From DASRHT01 sp035293765 (lineage in GTDB: Bacteria; Chloroflexota; Ktedonobacteria; Ktedonobacterales; Ktedonobacteraceae): a DNA stretch of 16,050 nt. This document shows, one piece after another, positions 14,326-16,050 of this stretch. Each line of letters begins with the position of its first letter. Positions within the stretch are counted from its first letter, which is position 1. The stretch is from contig DATGMF010000057.1 of the NCBI GenBank assembly GCA_035293765.1, positions 1-16,050 of the forward strand, in the 5' to 3' direction. Below the pieces are notes generated by a model. That model saw nothing but the letters and a program-made list of their open reading frames with translations. It was not told the DNA's origin and did no database searches. The position numbers and the translations under genes are program-made.

Positions 14326-16050
14326 TCAGACGTTTTCCTGACGACGAGCAGCGCGAAGCACCCGACGGACAGCTTCATAGGAAACGCCATAGGTTTTGGC
14401 CACCTGGCGTAAGGGTTCGTGGTTCTGCTCCACGCGGCGCAGTACGGTAGGCCATTCCGAGGGAGGAATTTTCCATTGAGGATTATCTGGACCAGGACGA
14501 CGTTGGGGAAGAGGTGATGGCTCTGGCGAATCAAGCAGCTCATACGTGGGATGCCTGTAGACGAGGATGTCGGTTCTGTCGGGAAAGAGCTTCTCTAGAG
14601 GGATAAGAGCAAGGTGCGACCGGTGGTTCGTTGCCCGTCGGTTCCGCTCGCACCAGTGTTCTGTGACCAACAGACCCCTGGTTTCGTCAAACTCCATAAC
14701 CCCGTTCAGCATACGCAATACTGGAAGAAATGCTGGTCGGGGTTTTATTGCGGCAATAATTTTGTTCTCCAAATCGTAATATAATCCACCTGGCTCTAAG
14801 ATAATCGTGACCATCTCATACCTTTCTTCGACGGTTGCTACATCCCACAAGGCTGCCATGCCTGGGAGATGTTCCCCCGCCTCAATGACTTCGTCATACG
14901 TGACTCCATCGACTTCAGGGGCATCTAGCTGCTTGATAGCAAGTTCAACCGCCGCCATCTCGCCTTGAAATTCCTCTTCTTCAATATATCCTTCCCGATA
15001 CAATTTGATGGTGCGAGCTTTTTTCAGCTTGAGACGCTCTTTCTCCCGTTCTATATTTTCGGGTGTCACTCCTGCTTTCAAAGCTTCTGCCACCATTTTT
15101 TGCCGGATGATCTCACGCCAATTCTCTGGTAGTACTAAACGCTTGAGCAGTTCACCAAAATGCGCATCGACGGTATCAATACGAATCATTAAATTGCCAC
15201 CTGTCGGGCACGGCATACGACGCGCTTTTGCCGCATCCCGATAGTATTGCCGTCGATTGTCGGGCGTGTTGCCGGTATCACAACGCAACTTTAAGCCACA
15301 GTGAATACAGGAGATATAGCCAGCGAATTGATAGACATGCTTGACCTGCTCCGTTCGCGTGCTCGCACGGTACAATGACTGTGTCATCGAGCGTATTTTC
15401 TGCCACTCGTCATAGGTAAATACTGCTGGATGCAACCCGCGAAACCGCTGATCTTTATACTTGACGGTTCCCCGGTCATCGCCTGGCGCAAACGCCGCAT
15501 AAAACTCGTTTTTCAGCATCGCGCTGACGGTGTCCTTGTTAAAGAGCCTGGCTCCAAACCGCTTGCTTCCAGTGCGATAGCCCGCTTCATTCAACGCATC
15601 AGCGATTTTATCGGCTTCTATCCCCTTCATACGCAATTCACCAAGCAGACGCAAACCTGGATACTCTTCAGGATCAAACTCTGGGGGCAGCTTGGACCCT
15701 GTCGAACGATAGCCAAAGGGAATATCGCCATTATAGAGTCCCTGCGCCACCCGTTCGCTTTTGCCCTTACTGGTATGCTTAGCGAGCATATCTGAGAAAT
15801 AGGCCGCAAAGGCGGCCAGAATGGTTAACTGTAAGCGCCCCTCAGGCGTGGAGTAGTCGATATGTTCGGAGAGCGAGATGAACGCTGTCCGGTATTCGGA
15901 GAGAATACGAAAGCTTTGCAACGTGACCATCACATTGCGCGACCAGCGGTCCAGTGTGTGAACAAAAATGACCTGGATTCGTCCTGCTTGCACGTCATCG
16001 AGCAATCGCTTAAAATCGGGGCGTTTGGCGATTTGCTCGCCGCGTGCGCT
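14326..16050 (-). CDS. Large serine recombinase with extra C-terminal HTH, N-terminus cut by the window edge
   Basis: The frame is open from the right edge; the first visible codons read SARGEQIAKRPDFKRLLDDV, and 574 codons precede the stop. The catalytic serine therefore lies beyond the window. Visible core motifs are VHTLDRWSRN, SEHIDYSTPEGRLQLTILAA and the recombinase-domain start QGLYNGDIPFGYR. A zinc-ribbon segment CIHCGLKLRCDTG with a later C-PTGG follows, then a coiled coil (ENIEREKERLKLKKARTIK). The C-terminus is unusual: after a basic Trp/His-containing linker (LLVTEHWCERNRRATNHRS) and a Pro-rich stretch, the last 40 residues form an HTH (LRQVAKTYGVSYEAVRRVL). Such a DNA-binding tail is not part of the standard recombinase layout and may add target or operator recognition. 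It marks the right end of the island and differs from the left recombinase. Confidence 0.93.
   Translation of the reverse strand, partial: SARGEQIAKRPDFKRLLDDVQAGRIQVIFVHTLDRWSRNVMVTLQSFRILSEYRTAFISLSEHIDYSTPEGRLQLTILAAFAAYFSDMLAKHTSKGKSERVAQGLYNGDIPFGYRSTGSKLPPEFDPEEYPGLRLLGELRMKGIEADKIADALNEAGYRTGSKRFGARLFNKDTVSAMLKNEFYAAFAPGDDRGTVKYKDQRFRGLHPAVFTYDEWQKIRSMTQSLYRASTRTEQVKHVYQFAGYISCIHCGLKLRCDTGNTPDNRRQYYRDAAKARRMPCPTGGNLMIRIDTVDAHFGELLKRLVLPENWREIIRQKMVAEALKAGVTPENIEREKERLKLKKARTIKLYREGYIEEEEFQGEMAAVELAIKQLDAPEVDGVTYDEVIEAGEHLPGMAALWDVATVEERYEMVTIILEPGGLYYDLENKIIAAIKPRPAFLPVLRMLNGVMEFDETRGLLVTEHWCERNRRATNHRSHLALIPLEKLFPDRTDILVYRHPTYELLDSPEPSPLPQRRPGPDNPQWKIPPSEWPTVLRRVEQNHEPLRQVAKTYGVSYEAVRRVLRAARRQENV

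Overview
The window looks like an accessory island in a bacterial chromosome or large plasmid, most plausibly from a Ktedonobacteria-like (Chloroflexota) organism. That assignment is an inference from two large serine recombinases, a small ORF beside one of them, a membrane-HTH protein, and a RiPP-type cluster in mid-GC DNA. No rRNA, tRNA or housekeeping marker is present to confirm it.

Left flank (1-2200): a large serine recombinase runs off the left edge on the minus strand (1-1621). A small overlapping ORF lies just upstream of it, and a perfect long hairpin covers that ORF's ribosome-binding region. A kinase-like (HipA-type) gene follows on the plus strand (2229-3023), with a consensus sigma-70 promoter.

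Centre (3082-12866): a compact, apparently undescribed peptide (RiPP) biosynthetic cluster. A minus-strand operon, read from 8878 down to 3082, encodes a radical SAM/SPASM enzyme, a stand-alone PqqD-like peptide-recognition protein, a 44-residue precursor peptide (7077-7211), a sugar-isomerase-like TIM barrel, a Sir2-like protein without a visible catalytic His or zinc Cys, a cytosolic HExxH (gluzincin) protein, a HAD-IIB phosphatase and a Stf0-type sulfotransferase. The divergent plus-strand operon encodes two consecutive ABC half-exporters (9267-12866). The shared intergenic region holds overlapping divergent sigma-70 promoters, imperfect direct repeats and a perfect 12-bp inverted repeat.

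Proposed logic (inference): the PqqD-like protein binds a WxxPxL leader motif in the precursor and presents a cysteine-free, aromatic-spaced C-terminal core to the radical SAM enzyme. Further enzymes tailor the peptide, the gluzincin may remove the leader, and the two half-transporters export the product. A second, start-less copy of the core coding sequence lies between the PqqD stop codon and the precursor start, open in the same frame.

Right flank (12867-16050): a decayed C-terminal fragment of a PF04185-type phosphoesterase/acid phosphatase, a four-helix membrane protein with a C-terminal HTH, and a second large serine recombinase running off the right edge, with an extra C-terminal HTH. 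The cluster therefore sits between two recombinase modules on a mosaic island.
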